Shown here: piece by piece, positions 10,001 to 18,158 of the stretch
Layout: each line of letters opens with the position of its first letter
Position numbering within the stretch: position 1 is the stretch's first letter
Notes under the pieces: model-generated
The model's input: the letters and a program-made list of their open reading frames with translations, nothing else
Told to the model about the DNA's origin: nothing
Databases searched by the model: none
Assembly (NCBI RefSeq): GCF_019059575.1
Contig: NW_024881998.1
Coordinates: 310,001 to 374,000 of the forward strand
Direction: 5' to 3'
From: Amphibalanus amphitrite
Lineage: Eukaryota; Arthropoda; Thecostraca; Balanomorpha; Balanidae
Length of the DNA stretch: 64,000 bases
Made by a program: the position numbers and the translations under genes

Positions 10001-11051
10001 GCAGTTTTTGCTAGGGTTTGAGTGGATAACATGATGTCAGCAATCGGCATGGATGTCGGATAATTGCTGAAACTTGATTTAGCGTTGTTTATTTTATTAA
10101 TTACTAGAGGGACAGCATTACGCGCAGCGTAATAAGTCAATTTTCATTAAAATCGGCCCAGTAGCGGCCGAGTTATTGCCAGAATAAATTTGGCGTCTCC
10201 TCTTGGCCGGCGGTGCCCTGTTCCGGTATTCATTGCCAAAGGTCAGTGACCTTCCGGCTCTGATTTCGCTCAGTTTTGCAAGCGAAGAAACTGAGGCTAA
10301 TGCGCGTGCTCTCTGATCGGCGACGGCCGCGGCCCAACATACGGCAAAGATGCGCCCGCCACGTGCAAACCGCCGAGCGCACCCCCTCGAAAAGTTGATA
10401 CGACAAACAGATGCACGCGTCCGACTTAAGTCCAAAATTTCACCCCCGTAGCCCGCACCGTTCCAGAGCAATAGCCCGCCAAGCGTGACTGACGCGTCAC
10501 ATACATACGTACATACATACATACATACATACGGACGTTTTGATTTTTATATATGTGATATGCGTGGCAAATGTGGGATCAGCGTCCTCTTTTTGATGGA
10601 CCTTGATGGACCTATCGGTCTGCTCTCCTCTTGAGCAGAACGATAAGTTTTTATCATGCGGAAGGGTGCTCGTTCTACTCACTTTGCTCACTGTTCTAAA
10701 TAGCGTCACCCAATCTCTCACATGCGTCCTGCCTGATCCGAGATCTCCCGACCGATCTGACCTCCCCTCCGCTCTGTCCCACAGAAGCTGGAGGTGGAAT
10801 CGGTCGAGTTCACCAAACAGACCGGCGTGCCGCGTCTGAAGCTCACCTGGCGTGCCACAGACACAGAGCCGGCCGTCGACCAGATAATCGAGCTCTTCAC
10901 CCCCGTCACCGTGTCTCTAGAGGCCACCGACATGCCGCTCAAGTTCAGCACGGTGGCACTGCGGCCGGGCGCGGCGGTGGATGGCGAGGGAGCCGCTCTC
11001 CAGCCCGTGGAGCGCCGCTGTGTGCCCACGGCAGAGCTGGACGAGGCGTGA
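1024..11051 (+). CDS. Dis3l2: DIS3-like exonuclease 2, 3' part of gene (14 exons)
   Basis: Cytoplasmic 3'-5' exoribonuclease of the RNase II/RNB family; known family members degrade uridylated RNAs such as pre-let-7. Exons placed: 1024-1077, 1856-1957, 3019-4170, 4457-4689, 5038-5208, 5696-5888, 6611-6787, 7088-7203, 7708-7836, 8198-8351, 8676-8810, 9153-9343, 9737-9929, 10785-11051. All are bounded by AG and GT, and the phases join to one 1088-residue frame ending in TGA. Domains in order: cold-shock domain 1 (residues 1 to ~55), a long charged low-complexity linker (~100-420), cold-shock domain 2 (~436-510), the RNB catalytic domain (~570-935) and an S1-like tail (~945-1060). The four catalytic Asp of the IDPxxAxDLDD motif are present. 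No PIN domain is visible, which fits DIS3L2 rather than DIS3, though the N-terminus is outside the window. Start codon and first exon(s) lie upstream. Confidence 0.93.
1856..1957 (+). CDS. Dis3l2: Dis3l2 exon (cold-shock domain 1)
   Basis: 34 codons, phase 0 at both ends, acceptor cccccag and donor gtaagt. It encodes [20 protein letters not shown] followed by [14 protein letters not shown], the RNA-binding beta-strand section of cold-shock domain 1 (compare the family pattern G-x-x-x-R-N-R-A-x-x-G-D-x-V). The last ~47 bases and donor of this exon recur four times in the following intron, described separately. Confidence 0.92.
1990..2450 (+). repeat. Tandem copies of the 3' edge of the preceding exon, with donor
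   Basis: Four degenerate copies of the last ~47 bases of exon 1856-1957 plus its GT donor lie at about 2020-2070, 2131-2187, 2250-2302 and 2388-2445, spaced ~110-140 bp and separated by CACAGTCACA-type spacer. The third copy still reads [16 protein letters not shown] followed by gtgagt. Its differences from the exon are mostly at third codon positions. Copy 1 has an in-frame TAA, and copy 4 is badly decayed. From 2450 to 3018 I see only unremarkable intron. Confidence 0.85.
3019..4170 (+). CDS. Dis3l2: Dis3l2 large exon: linker with acidic, RG-rich and His-rich tracts
   Basis: 384 codons, phase 0 at both ends. It begins [14 protein letters not shown]. Most of the exon is a low-complexity linker between the two cold-shock domains: Glu/Ala/Pro/Ser-rich stretches, a basic RG patch ([16 protein letters not shown], near 3512-3562), and a His tract at 3976-4035 with 16 His in 20 residues. 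The exon resumes conserved sequence at the end ([22 protein letters not shown]), which runs into cold-shock domain 2. The linker is much longer than I recall for vertebrate DIS3L2. The linker is probably disordered; its function is unknown. Confidence 0.9.
4457..4689 (+). CDS. Dis3l2: Dis3l2 exon (cold-shock domain 2)
   Basis: Phase 0 in, phase 2 out (GG then gtgagt). It encodes [20 protein letters not shown], then [20 protein letters not shown] and [20 protein letters not shown] sequence, the second cold-shock domain, which binds RNA and packs on the RNB ring. The phase-2 overhang joins the C at 5038 to give Gly, restoring FARGRLSQLLG, which matches the family's F-A-x-G-x-L pattern. Confidence 0.92.
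5038..5208 (+). CDS. Dis3l2: Dis3l2 exon (linker to RNB domain)
   Basis: Phase 2 in and phase 2 out, acceptor ttcccag and donor gtcagt. It encodes [20 protein letters not shown], then [18 protein letters not shown] and [15 protein letters not shown]. The P-W-x-I-P-x-x-E-x-x-x-R-x-D-x-R pattern just before the catalytic core is typical of the family. The following 487-bp intron (5209-5695) shows nothing I can name. Confidence 0.92.
5696..5888 (+). CDS. Dis3l2: Dis3l2 exon (RNB catalytic core)
   Basis: Phase 2 in, phase 0 out. It encodes [20 protein letters not shown], with the four acidic residues that bind the catalytic metal in RNase II-type enzymes (Asp codons at 5718, 5736, 5742 and 5745), followed by [12 protein letters not shown] and NSVYLVHK. 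All catalytic positions I can check are intact, so the protein should be an active exonuclease. The donor is gtgggt. Confidence 0.95.
6243..6610 (+). repeat. Five decoy copies of the 5' edge of the next exon, with acceptor
   Basis: The acceptor and first ~40 bases of exon 6611-6787 (reading [13 protein letters not shown]) are repeated five times upstream, with copies beginning at 6243, 6323, 6408, 6473 and 6538, spaced 65-85 bp. Four keep an AG with a CT-rich tract in front; in the copy at 6473 the AG has become GG. Copies 2 to 5 run into TGA immediately after the conserved block (GAG GAC CTC TGA), and copy 1 stops later. Splicing to any of them would therefore truncate the protein. Confidence 0.93.
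6611..6787 (+). CDS. Dis3l2: Dis3l2 exon (RNB domain)
   Basis: 59 codons, phase 0 at both ends, donor gtaaga. It encodes [20 protein letters not shown] and then [20 protein letters not shown], both strongly conserved in DIS3L2. I chose this acceptor over the five upstream copies because only this copy continues open (CTCTGCTCACTGAACCC) into the conserved SLNP segment. Confidence 0.94.
7088..7203 (+). CDS. Dis3l2: Dis3l2 exon (RNB domain)
   Basis: Phase 0 in, phase 2 out (CA then gtgagt). It encodes [20 protein letters not shown] followed by [17 protein letters not shown], the variable acidic loop and helix preceding the A-L-R-L-D motif. The 3' half of the exon and its donor region are duplicated once almost perfectly and once partially in the next intron. 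Confidence 0.92.
7287..7470 (+). repeat. Duplicated 3' edge of exon 7088-7203 inside the intron
   Basis: From 7287 the intron repeats exon and intron sequence starting at 7150, with a period of 137 bp. The copied exon edge is near-identical, but the donor has changed from GCA|GTGAGT to GCATTGAGT, so it should not splice. A third, more decayed partial copy starts near 7411 (CTGGAGGGAGCCGG...ATCGCCGAGCG). The rest of the intron to 7707 shows nothing further. Confidence 0.9.
7708..7836 (+). CDS. Dis3l2: Dis3l2 exon (RNB domain, ALRLD motif)
   Basis: Phase 2 in, phase 2 out, donor gtgagc. It encodes [19 protein letters not shown] and then [20 protein letters not shown]. The [11 protein letters not shown] block is a hallmark of the eukaryotic DIS3 family. 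The following 361-bp intron has no recognisable content. Confidence 0.93.
8198..8351 (+). CDS. Dis3l2: Dis3l2 exon (RNB domain, EEFMLLAN motif)
   Basis: Phase 2 in, phase 0 out, donor gtgaga. It encodes [18 protein letters not shown], then [12 protein letters not shown] and [10 protein letters not shown]. The [12 protein letters not shown] and L-R-R-H-x-P-P motifs are diagnostic for RNB exonucleases. The 324-bp intron that follows has nothing I can name. Confidence 0.94.
8676..8810 (+). CDS. Dis3l2: Dis3l2 exon (RNB domain)
   Basis: 45 codons, phase 0 at both ends, acceptor ccgcag and donor gtgagt. It encodes [16 protein letters not shown] and then [15 protein letters not shown], matching the helical region with the S-R-P-M motif before the Y-F-C-S-G strand. 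The 342-bp intron after it has no recognisable features. Confidence 0.92.
9153..9343 (+). CDS. Dis3l2: Dis3l2 exon (RNB active-site C-terminal part)
   Basis: Phase 0 in, phase 2 out, donor gtaagt. It encodes [20 protein letters not shown] followed by [20 protein letters not shown] and [12 protein letters not shown]. The [16 protein letters not shown] signature is the most conserved RNB segment after the Asp cluster and contains the arginine that contacts the scissile phosphate in RNase II. Confidence 0.95.
9360..9382 (+). repeat. Duplicate of the preceding exon's 3' edge and donor
   Basis: CTGCCGCCCATAATTGTTCAG is a near-copy of the exon end at 9321-9341, shifted by 39 bp and again followed by AGGTGGGT, a plausible alternative donor. 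Use of this donor would add 39 bases and no frameshift: TAAGTTCTAATCAGG would be read through from phase 2, so stop codons decide its fate. The rest of the intron to 9736 shows nothing clear. Confidence 0.75.
9737..9929 (+). CDS. Dis3l2: Dis3l2 exon (end of RNB, start of S1-like domain)
   Basis: Phase 2 in, phase 0 out, donor gtgagt. It encodes [19 protein letters not shown], then [20 protein letters not shown] and [20 protein letters not shown]. The N-x-K-K/R-x-A-x-x-x-x-E segment followed by an S1-type beta strand ([13 protein letters not shown]) is the expected order. Confidence 0.92.
10107..10535 (+). repeat. Likely retroposon fragment ending in (CATA)n
   Basis: This intron segment opens with TTTTCATTAAAATCGGCCCAG, the kind of phrase common at the 3' ends of RTE-type LINEs and their SINEs, and ends in a CATA microsatellite at about 10497-10531. 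No open frame or clear target duplication was found. It is probably a decayed retroposed copy; assignment to RTE is inference from the sequence style. Confidence 0.4.
10785..11051 (+). CDS. Dis3l2: Dis3l2 terminal exon (S1-like domain and stop)
   Basis: Phase 0 in, acceptor cccacag. It encodes [20 protein letters not shown], then [20 protein letters not shown] and ends ELDEA with TGA at 11049-11051. The I-x-x-F/L-x-x-V-x-V-x-L-x-A strand pattern matches the C-terminal S1-like barrel of DIS3L2. The C-terminus after it is short and uncharged. Confidence 0.92.
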   Translation, partial: KLEVESVEFTKQTGVPRLKLTWRATDTEPAVDQIIELFTPVTVSLEATDMPLKFSTVALRPGAAVDGEGAALQPVERRCVPTAELDEA

Positions 11052-11945
11052 TGACGGCCACAGCGGTAGAGAGCTGTGGGGAGGGGAGAGAGGTGGTGAT
11101 AGAATGATGAGGTCGGTATAGAAGGTGAAGGGTAGACCCGTAGATCAAATGGTCATGTCGAGATCTCTGGTTTTGAACCCATGGACCACCCAGTTTTCAG
11201 ACCGGTACCACCCAGTGTTTGAGCCGGACGATCACTAGAATTAAGAGCCAGAAGGGCGCCGGTCTTCCGGCAGGTGGATCCCTGCTGCCTGATTCCCGAA
11301 TTGGAAGCAGGGTGAGGGGTGGTGGTGTGGTGCCGTGAGCCACTAGTAGGAAAGGCGGTAGCTAATGGGAGGTGCCAGAGCAGTGTGGCCGGGAGCTGGA
11401 TGAAGTTTGGTGTCGGGAGTGAGGGGTGCGCTTTTGGGAGAGCTCGACGGATCGGGCAGCCAAAGTCAGAGGTGTGTGATTCGGGGGTGACTGGCTGAGG
11501 CTGTAGGGGTTGAGGGAGGTGGGTACGATCGCTAAAAGGTTGTGCTGGTTGAGCCGATGTGCCGAGCGCCCGTCTGTGTGTCTGTGTGTGCGCGCGAGAA
11601 GCGATGAGTGTTCTAGGTGCTAGTCGAACTTTGTGATGGCTCCGGATCAATTGAACTGAAAGAATCGCCGGTGCCAACAGGCCATAAACCGTGACTGGTC
11701 GGTATTTTGGTACTCGACCAGTGAGTCGTTGCGGTGTTTTACCATGCCCTTGTTGTGCTTTTTGTTTCGACTAACCATCTTCATCAACTGTTTTGATTTA
11801 CCGCGATCGTCAGTGATTTTGTATTCGGAAGGTAGAACATCTTTTGTATTGGTGATGGTCGACCTCCTAGCCCGTTTTTTAGCTACACAATATCACAGTC
11901 GTCATGTGCAAATTGGGAAGGTACTATTATCGCAAATGCTGACAT

Positions 11946-11951
11946 AATAAA
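11946..11951 (+). terminator. Candidate polyadenylation signal for Dis3l2
   Basis: AATAAA about 900 bases after the Dis3l2 stop, the first canonical hexamer I noticed on this strand downstream of the gene. No transcript evidence. Confidence 0.35.
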
Positions 11952-12945
11952 TTGGCGCACAAAGCCTTCGTATATTGTCGTTTTCTTGCCACACCGTCAT
12001 CGGAAGTCGGCGTTGAAAAAAAGGGAAGCTGCGATTGTAATGTGACCATGTCTGACGGCAGTTTTTGAAATCATATCGTAGATCGTAACTTCTTACCCTT
12101 TGTCGTATCTCCACCTAGCGCTCCATCTCCACTCCCGCCGGTTGTTTCTACCCTCCCGAACCCGCTCTTGTTTACGTGCTGCGCGTCGTCTATCAGGGTC
12201 CATCCGGCAGTTTATTACCGGGGCCGCGTGCCGCCGGCCGCCCGCCCCATTGACTCCACTGTCAGATAGTTGGGTACGGGGAAGGGATGTCTCGGCGGGC
12301 GACACTGAAGGAGAGCTGGTATTGAAGGCCGGTTAGGCTCAACGGTGGGCTGTTTGTTCAGTCGGGAGCGAGATGAAATGATAATGTGGATGGTATGAAA
12401 GGAATCTTATAAATGAGATACGCAGTGCGTATTGCGTTCGGAAGTTGGAGCTCGCACGGTGCAAAGTAGGGTGGTCTCGTAAATGCTCATATGATGGGAC
12501 GACTTGTCCCTTCGGAGAAGGCGACTTTGATGATCCGTGTTGACATCAAACAATGCCGAGAAGTTAGATTGTTGTTTGGCTTATATGCCCGAGCTTGGCG
12601 TCACAATGAACTCCAAGACGTGCATGCTTACCCTCGGACGTTTCACAACAAGATCACGATCCACGACTCACGACCTACTTTACCCCGTTCTGCAACCATA
12701 CAACTCAGTGTGACTAGCAAAATTAGGGGGAAACCCCCGGGTCGGAACTTTGCTATCCCTTCTCCGGGCGGCCCGGACCGGTCTCGCTTGTTTACGAAGA
12801 GCATCGTGCAAGGTGACCGACTTGGGCGGGCAATGACGGATCGGTGTGTGGACCAGTCTCTTGGGATCTGTGTGTAGGGAGGGAGCTCCGGACTAGCCTC
12901 TTGGGGTGCTCGGGGTTTGGCATCGATAGTCTGTGTTGAATCGGT

Positions 12946-12946
<1 letters not shown>

Positions 12947-13020
<74 letters not shown>
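12947..13020. repeat. (GA)n microsatellite
   Basis: An almost uninterrupted GA dinucleotide run of ~70 bp, about 140 bp upstream of the transporter's proposed first coding exon. GA tracts near arthropod promoters can bind GAGA-type factors; whether this one does is not shown by the sequence. Confidence 0.9.
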
Positions 13021-13158
13021 GAAGGGGGCGGAGATGACTAGCACGACCGTGTGAGTGAAAGTGCTAGTGGTCAATGGTCATCGGCCACTGGTCACCTGTG
13101 GTCTGGTCGTGCTAGTGGAACCAGCCGTGTTCTGCCCAGAGACTACTTGACTGGCGGC

Positions 13159-13185
13159 ATGCATTCGTCAGGAGCGCTCAAACAG
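13159..13185 (+). CDS. MFS sugar transporter, proposed first coding exon
   Basis: ATG with a G at -3, followed by HSSGALKQ and a GTAAAC donor, phase 0. It joins in frame to VLATAICGQ at 14022, giving L-K-Q-V-L-A-T-A, which resembles the start of many arthropod trehalose and sugar transporters where a short polar N-terminus leads into transmembrane segment 1. No other ATG in the 14022 frame close to the acceptor gives a credible N-terminus. Because the exon is only nine codons, this is a prediction. Confidence 0.55.
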
Positions 13186-14021
13186 GTAAACGTTTACTCG
13201 CACACCGCTTTTAACGTTTACTTGCTATTTACGGTATCCTACCGTGAGTGCGGTGCTACCTCTTTTGATGCAATGCTCTCACTCGACGTGCATAGGCCGC
13301 TGACTTTCTCTCAGGAAGCATATTAGTTCTGTCTTTTGAGCCTCCGATGACGGCATATCATCGCTTGTGTAAGCAGCAATGCGCTCATATAAAAAGTAAC
13401 ACCTCTTCTCTAACACAAGGCTCGTACACACAAGGCTCGTACCTACTCAGTATGAATTCCGAACGCCCTGTTTATCAATCATGCAGCATATCGCTCGTAC
13501 TCAGCTCGTTCAGCTATCGCGTTGTTGCTTGGATGCTCATGTCAGCCGGCACTCAGTACCTTGCATTCTGTTAAGACTCGGATTTACGTGTTGCAATGCG
13601 TCGTTCTGGGAATTTCATTGTTATTTTATCAGTATCGCTCGGGGGAAGAAGGGTGATAAAGAGCGGTACCTACTGCACGTGAATGGTCGTGCCTTTAGAG
13701 TGCGGATGGCTGATGCCATAGGTAGGGTAGGTCGGTGCCTATGTACTTTTGAGCAACGACATGGTGTGAGTAAGGCATATGTTTATTCTGCAGTCATATT
13801 CAAATATGTGCTGACTGCTGGTGTTAATTGACTGCCAGTGGGGCGTTTATTTCTTCGGGCAATATAAAACCAATCCCAATGTTCAGCCTTTCCGGATAAA
13901 CGAGGCCGATAACACCGTCACCGCTCTTGCTCGATATAATTACGTGTATCTAAAGCCCCGTCCTTGGATTCTCTCCAGCTGTGTCTACGGACACCTCACA
14001 TGCCTCTGTCGACTGTTTCAG
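13186..14021 (+). other. Intron 1 of the transporter gene
   Basis: 836 bp between the proposed first exon and acceptor tgtttcag. The reading frame of exon 2 is open back to about 13821, but that stretch has no ATG in a good context and reads as low-quality sequence, so I treat it as intron. Confidence 0.55.
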
Positions 14022-15488
14022 GTGCTGGCCACGGCCATCTGCGGCCAGACTCAGTTCATGCTCGGCGCTAACGTGGCGCTCAACAGCGCCCTGCTGATCC
14101 AGGAGGCGGGCCCGGACGGCCGGCTCAGTGTCAGCCAGCGCAGCTGGGCCATCTCTGTGACTTTCGCTGGCGCGCTGCTGGGCTGTGTGCTGGCCGCCGC
14201 GCTGGCACCGCCGCTGGGCGCGCGCCGCCTGCTGCTGCTGCTGATGCCACTGGCCGCCGCTGGCTCGGTGGCCATCTACTGCGGGGACGGCGCGTTCGGC
14301 TGGACGGTGGCCGGCCGGCTGCTGGTCAACACCGCCCTGGGAGCCGGTGACGGCCAGGCGCGCGCCTACGTGGCCGAGGTGGCGGCGCCGGCGCAGCGGG
14401 CGGTACTCTCCACGGCTGTGGGGCTGCTGCTGTTTGTGGGTCAGCTGGTGGGCCTGGCACTGGCCTCGGTCTGGCGGTGGCCGCTGCAGCAGCTGGCCTG
14501 CACCTGCGCGCCGGCCGCGCTGGGCGCCCTCGGCCTGCTACTCCTGCCCGACACCGCACAGTGGCTGATGGCCCGCGGACGAGACGAGAAGCTGGCTGCC
14601 GACGCGCTGGCATTCTACCGTGGTCAAGACTTTGACACCGCCAGCGAGATAGACAACATCCGAGCCTCTGTGGAGGAGGCGGGCGCTCCGCTGGGCCGCA
14701 CGTGGCGGGCGCTGTGCCGCCGGAGCGCGCTGCGGCCGCTGCTGCTCACCGCCGGCCAGTTCTTCTTCTTCGTGTGGACGGGCGGCTTTTTCCTGGTGGT
14801 GGTGACGGCGCTGGTGGTCGGCGGCCTGCCGCTGCCGCTGGACGACTACCAGCGCGCCATGCTGGTGCCGGCCGTGGCGCTCCTGGGGACGCCGCCGGCC
14901 AGCCCGCTGCTGCGCCGCGCCGGCCGGCTGCCGCTGCTGCGCGCCTCCGGAGCGTTCAGCGCCGTCGGCTGCGCCACCATCGCCGCCGGGGACCTGCTGG
15001 ACGCCGAGCACGCGGCCAGGGGCTGGCTGGCGCTGGGCGGCGCGCTGGTCTGCCTGCTGCCCTACAGCACGCTGCTCACCGCGATCACATTCAACTACCT
15101 GGGCGAGCTGCTGCCGAACAGCGTGCGCTCGCTGGCCGTTAGCCTGGTGATGGGGTGGTTCGGCCTCCTGGTGTTCGTCTCGCTGCAGCTGTATGAGCCG
15201 CTGCTCGGTGCCATCAGCGTGGGAGGGGTGTTCCTGGTTCACGCGGCAATCAGTCTCCTACAGGTCCTGTACGCCTCCACCCTGCTGCCAGAGACTCACG
15301 GCCTAACCCTCGAACAAATTCAGCAGCGCTTCTTCGACACTAAACCTCAGACGGCGCCCGTCGAGCTGGAAACGGCGAACGGCGACCGGGCCAGGGTATA
15401 TTCCGGGCGACGTCGGAAAGGGACTCCTCTGGCGGAGCGTAGAAGCGACAGTGGTGGGTGCGACCGTTTACTGAGATACTTTCTATGA
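14022..15488 (+). CDS. MFS sugar transporter-like protein (Tret1-like), main exon
   Basis: 489 codons including TGA; with the proposed first exon the protein is 497 aa, the normal size for MFS sugar porters. About twelve hydrophobic segments are visible, with a ~65-residue polar loop between segments 6 and 7. Family motifs are present but worn: LPDTAQWLMARGR for the usual PESPRWL, ARRLLLLL for D-R-x-G-R-R, RRAGRLPLL in the second half, NYLGELLPNSVRSLA for the Y-x-x-E-x-x-P motif, and LPETHGLTLEQIQQRF for PETKG. This fits the large arthropod group related to facilitated trehalose transporter Tret1. The missing charged loop motifs suggest a diverged substrate range or weak transport; the substrate cannot be told. 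A possible AATAAA lies at 15986. Confidence 0.87.
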   Translation: MLATAICGQTQFMLGANVALNSALLIQEAGPDGRLSVSQRSWAISVTFAGALLGCVLAAALAPPLGARRLLLLLMPLAAAGSVAIYCGDGAFGWTVAGRLLVNTALGAGDGQARAYVAEVAAPAQRAVLSTAVGLLLFVGQLVGLALASVWRWPLQQLACTCAPAALGALGLLLLPDTAQWLMARGRDEKLAADALAFYRGQDFDTASEIDNIRASVEEAGAPLGRTWRALCRRSALRPLLLTAGQFFFFVWTGGFFLVVVTALVVGGLPLPLDDYQRAMLVPAVALLGTPPASPLLRRAGRLPLLRASGAFSAVGCATIAAGDLLDAEHAARGWLALGGALVCLLPYSTLLTAITFNYLGELLPNSVRSLAVSLVMGWFGLLVFVSLQLYEPLLGAISVGGVFLVHAAISLLQVLYASTLLPETHGLTLEQIQQRFFDTKPQTAPVELETANGDRARVYSGRRRKGTPLAERRSDSGGCDRLLRYFL

Positions 15489-16799
15489 GTATGAGCGCTA
15501 GCGGCTAGCGCACTGATTTCCATCTACATATTACCTGTGTCATGTGCGCTTTGTTCCCGTCGGTTGCTGTGACAATTCAGAATTCCGAAAGTAATTTACG
15601 AGCTCCTTGGCTCGGGGACCGGACGAATTGACAAATATAGTTTACATGGCTCTCGGGAACTTCTTGTGTCTGTGACACCGTCTCTGACGAGTCGTCGTCG
15701 ACTATCATCGATGACGTACGCTCTCTCGTAGCAGGCCCGCTATAAATGGTAGGACTTGCTAATTCTGACATACCCGCATGTGAATATAGGGTGCAATAAC
15801 GCTGTCGATAAAAGGTGCATGAGTATCGGCTTTACACAGCAGTAATACTAATATAATGTTACTCGTGTGATCATATAGCATAGCTGCAGCATGACTTGTC
15901 GATAGAACGTATAAGTGAATCAGAACAGAGTTGTCGCTATAAGTGACCGTTCTGTTCTGTCGGTAAACGGTGCCAGGTCGGTGTCAATAAAATGGGTATT
16001 GCATTCGCCGTACGACATATATGGGTATCGCATTTACGTCAATGCAAACCGTACGTTTATCAATTCATCATTCGATGCGTTTCCTATACACTTCACGGGT
16101 ACTGAATGAAGCTTGAACGTTTCTCATGACTCATCTACTGGTATGGCAATCAGCAATGAGAGTGCAGCTAGATATTTCGTTTTATTTTACATTTAATTTG
16201 AAGCAATTTGCTATTGTAAAACAAAGCAAGATAAATGTTTTGCTATAACACGAAGGCCGATTGCATTCCTTTACCGCATAAAACTTCATATGGTAGCTCG
16301 ATCTATGATTTGGTAGCAAATACTCGTGGGAACGCACGTGCAACGCACGTGCTCGTGCGTTCATTTGATTTCAGTTCAAGTTCGCTTCGTTCGTGTGGTT
16401 TATCTGTAAGAATCTTGGTGTGGTTCACATTTGGTTCAGGAATCAGGTTGCAGGCCTTGGTTGGCCTGCAACTTATATGGCCTTGGTTGCAGGGCTGGTT
16501 GAGATCCTAAGGAAGGAACTTCCTTCCCTTGTGTTCCAATTCATCCCGTTCCATTCACTGGACCAGTGTATTGATCATATCAAGGCCATATATAGGGATC
16601 ATATATTGATCCACTCAGGTTGACTCGTTTTTCTAAAGTGAAACGCTCAAAACTTAGGTATAGATGGTGAAATGCACTGTCTCGTGAATGATGGGACTGA
16701 TGGAAGTCCATGGAACGGCAAGTCAGATGGAAAGGTAAGCAGTAGGCCCATGACTCAAGGCTAAATAAACGCATGACTGAATGCCTACTATCTTGGCAA
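15489..16799. other. Intergenic, with a cluster of hairpins
   Basis: No gene found. An AATAAA at 15986-15991 could end the transporter transcript. Two CACGTG boxes 11 bp apart sit at 16335-16340 and 16346-16351 inside a hairpin with arms GAACGCACG and CGTGCGTTC. Further hairpins follow at 16446-16475 (arms GTTGCAGGCC and GGCCTGCAAC) and 16511-16530. Confidence 0.5.
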
Positions 16800-16849
16800 T
16801 GCGATTGCGTTCATCCTGTTCTGTGAGTAGGTACAGGTCTCGCGGGTTT

Positions 16850-18110
16850 TAGCGTAAGTTTTGCCCAGTTTTGCCCCTCGCGCCGTCAGGTGGGAGCAGG
16901 GTGCGGGAGTGGGCACTCTCGGATCCGTCCTTCGACGGCACAGGGATGGGGTGGGGTTTGGTACGACCCCCTCGCGTTTGGCCCCTGATTGAGTTAGAGC
17001 TTGGCGGAAAAAACGAGCGTGTTGCCCGTCACGAGAGGAAGTCGATGATACCCAATTTTAAGTTCCTAAGTCATCGGTTGACCTTCCAGGTCAGGTCATG
17101 ACCCGAAGTCGAGAAAACCGGGTCTTGTTGGAAGTCGTAAAGTGTGGCTGCCATGGGGTTTTTCGGGGTGCTGATCACGAATACTGTTAGTTTTGATCAC
17201 AGATGATGTCTTTAAGCATTTAGACCAGGTCGGGTCGGGTCAGGTCACGTCAACCATAGGGGTCGTGATGGTATTCGTAGTACGTGTCACCGCCTCTGAT
17301 AGCTTCGTACATGTTACGAAGGCACCAAACTGCTTCGTTAATTGGGACTTTAAAGTCATTTTATCTTTTACTCAGGTTGATAAGTTAATGGTATACTTTT
17401 CAGAGTCTCAAGATAAATGTATTTTTTATTTAAATGATGGCAAATATTTCGACCCCCCATTGAGGAGCCTTTTTCAATGCGAAATACATGGAATAATAAT
17501 GCTTCGTTAATGTTGAAAGGTTGCTAAATTCGAATTCAGCTCCAAAAACTAGCCTAGCAACATGTAAAATTCGAAAAAGTGAACCGAGGTCACCAAAGGT
17601 CAATGACTTGACCTGACCTTCAGGTGACCTTGACATCCACCCTAGTGCATGACGGCATGAACATCAAATCGCATGTTTAAACGTTTGAAATCAAGAAAAG
17701 CTTGCAAACGCGCGGCTAATGCGAGCCGACATACGCCGAATCGCGATTCCGGCCAAACATGGTCTCGTAAAGTTAGGTCACAGGTCAAAGGTCATTTGGG
17801 TCAGGGTCATGAAATTTTCAGGGTAGGTGTAAAATTGATCAAGGCGAGGGTACTGAAAGTTTCGTCGCGTTCGCCCGCTTTTTACGTGAGTTATTCGAGA
17901 AAAACCTTAGGGGGCTGCATCATCCTCCTGTGCCGGCGAGGGTTAAGTAAATTTCCGCCCATCTTCTTCGTCTTAGGGTCGAAGATGCGATCGACTTATT
18001 CGTACACATGCCTGCCATGATTCTCTAAAATGGTTTCATCATATATCAATTAATTTCTGAGATATAGCCGGAAATGTAAAAAGACAAAACCTGTCGCTTA
18101 ATCCCGCGAG
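16850..18110. repeat. Decayed repeat family rich in AGGTCA half-sites
   Basis: A repeat block related to sequences at 41780-42760, 50720-50870 and 61385-61570. Shared phrases include GGTACGACCCC, GGAAAAAACGAGC and ACGTGAGTTATTCGAGAAAAA. It is studded with AGGTCA or GGTCA motifs, including three AGGTCA units one base apart at 17775-17794. It has no open frame, and its ends and class are unresolved. Similar family copies elsewhere in the window sit inside TIR-bounded elements, so this may be part of a decayed non-autonomous DNA transposon. Confidence 0.55.
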
Positions 18111-18128
18111 AGCCTTACTTTCGCCGCA

Positions 18129-18158
18129 CACCCTAATAGCACGGTGCTATTAGGTGTC
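18129..18158. other. Near-perfect short hairpin
   Basis: CCTAATAGCAC, one G, then GTGCTATTAGG: 11-bp perfect arms with a one-base centre, extended by a few more matched bases (ACAC and GTGT) with one bulge. It could extrude as a cruciform or fold in RNA. No function is evident. Confidence 0.6.

Larger units (their letters stand above)
11052..13158. other. Intergenic region between Dis3l2 and the transporter
   Basis: No coding exon with family similarity or consistent codon bias was found. The region holds the candidate Dis3l2 3' UTR, then unremarkable sequence, then a pure GA tract at 12947-13020. The transporter promoter should lie in the last part, but no core promoter element stands out. 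Confidence 0.5.

Noticed and set aside
13821..14021. In-frame N-terminal extension of the transporter
   Set aside because: Opens with GTG, has no ATG in good context, and is followed by a clean tttcag acceptor; the nine-codon exon at 13159 is the better N-terminus.
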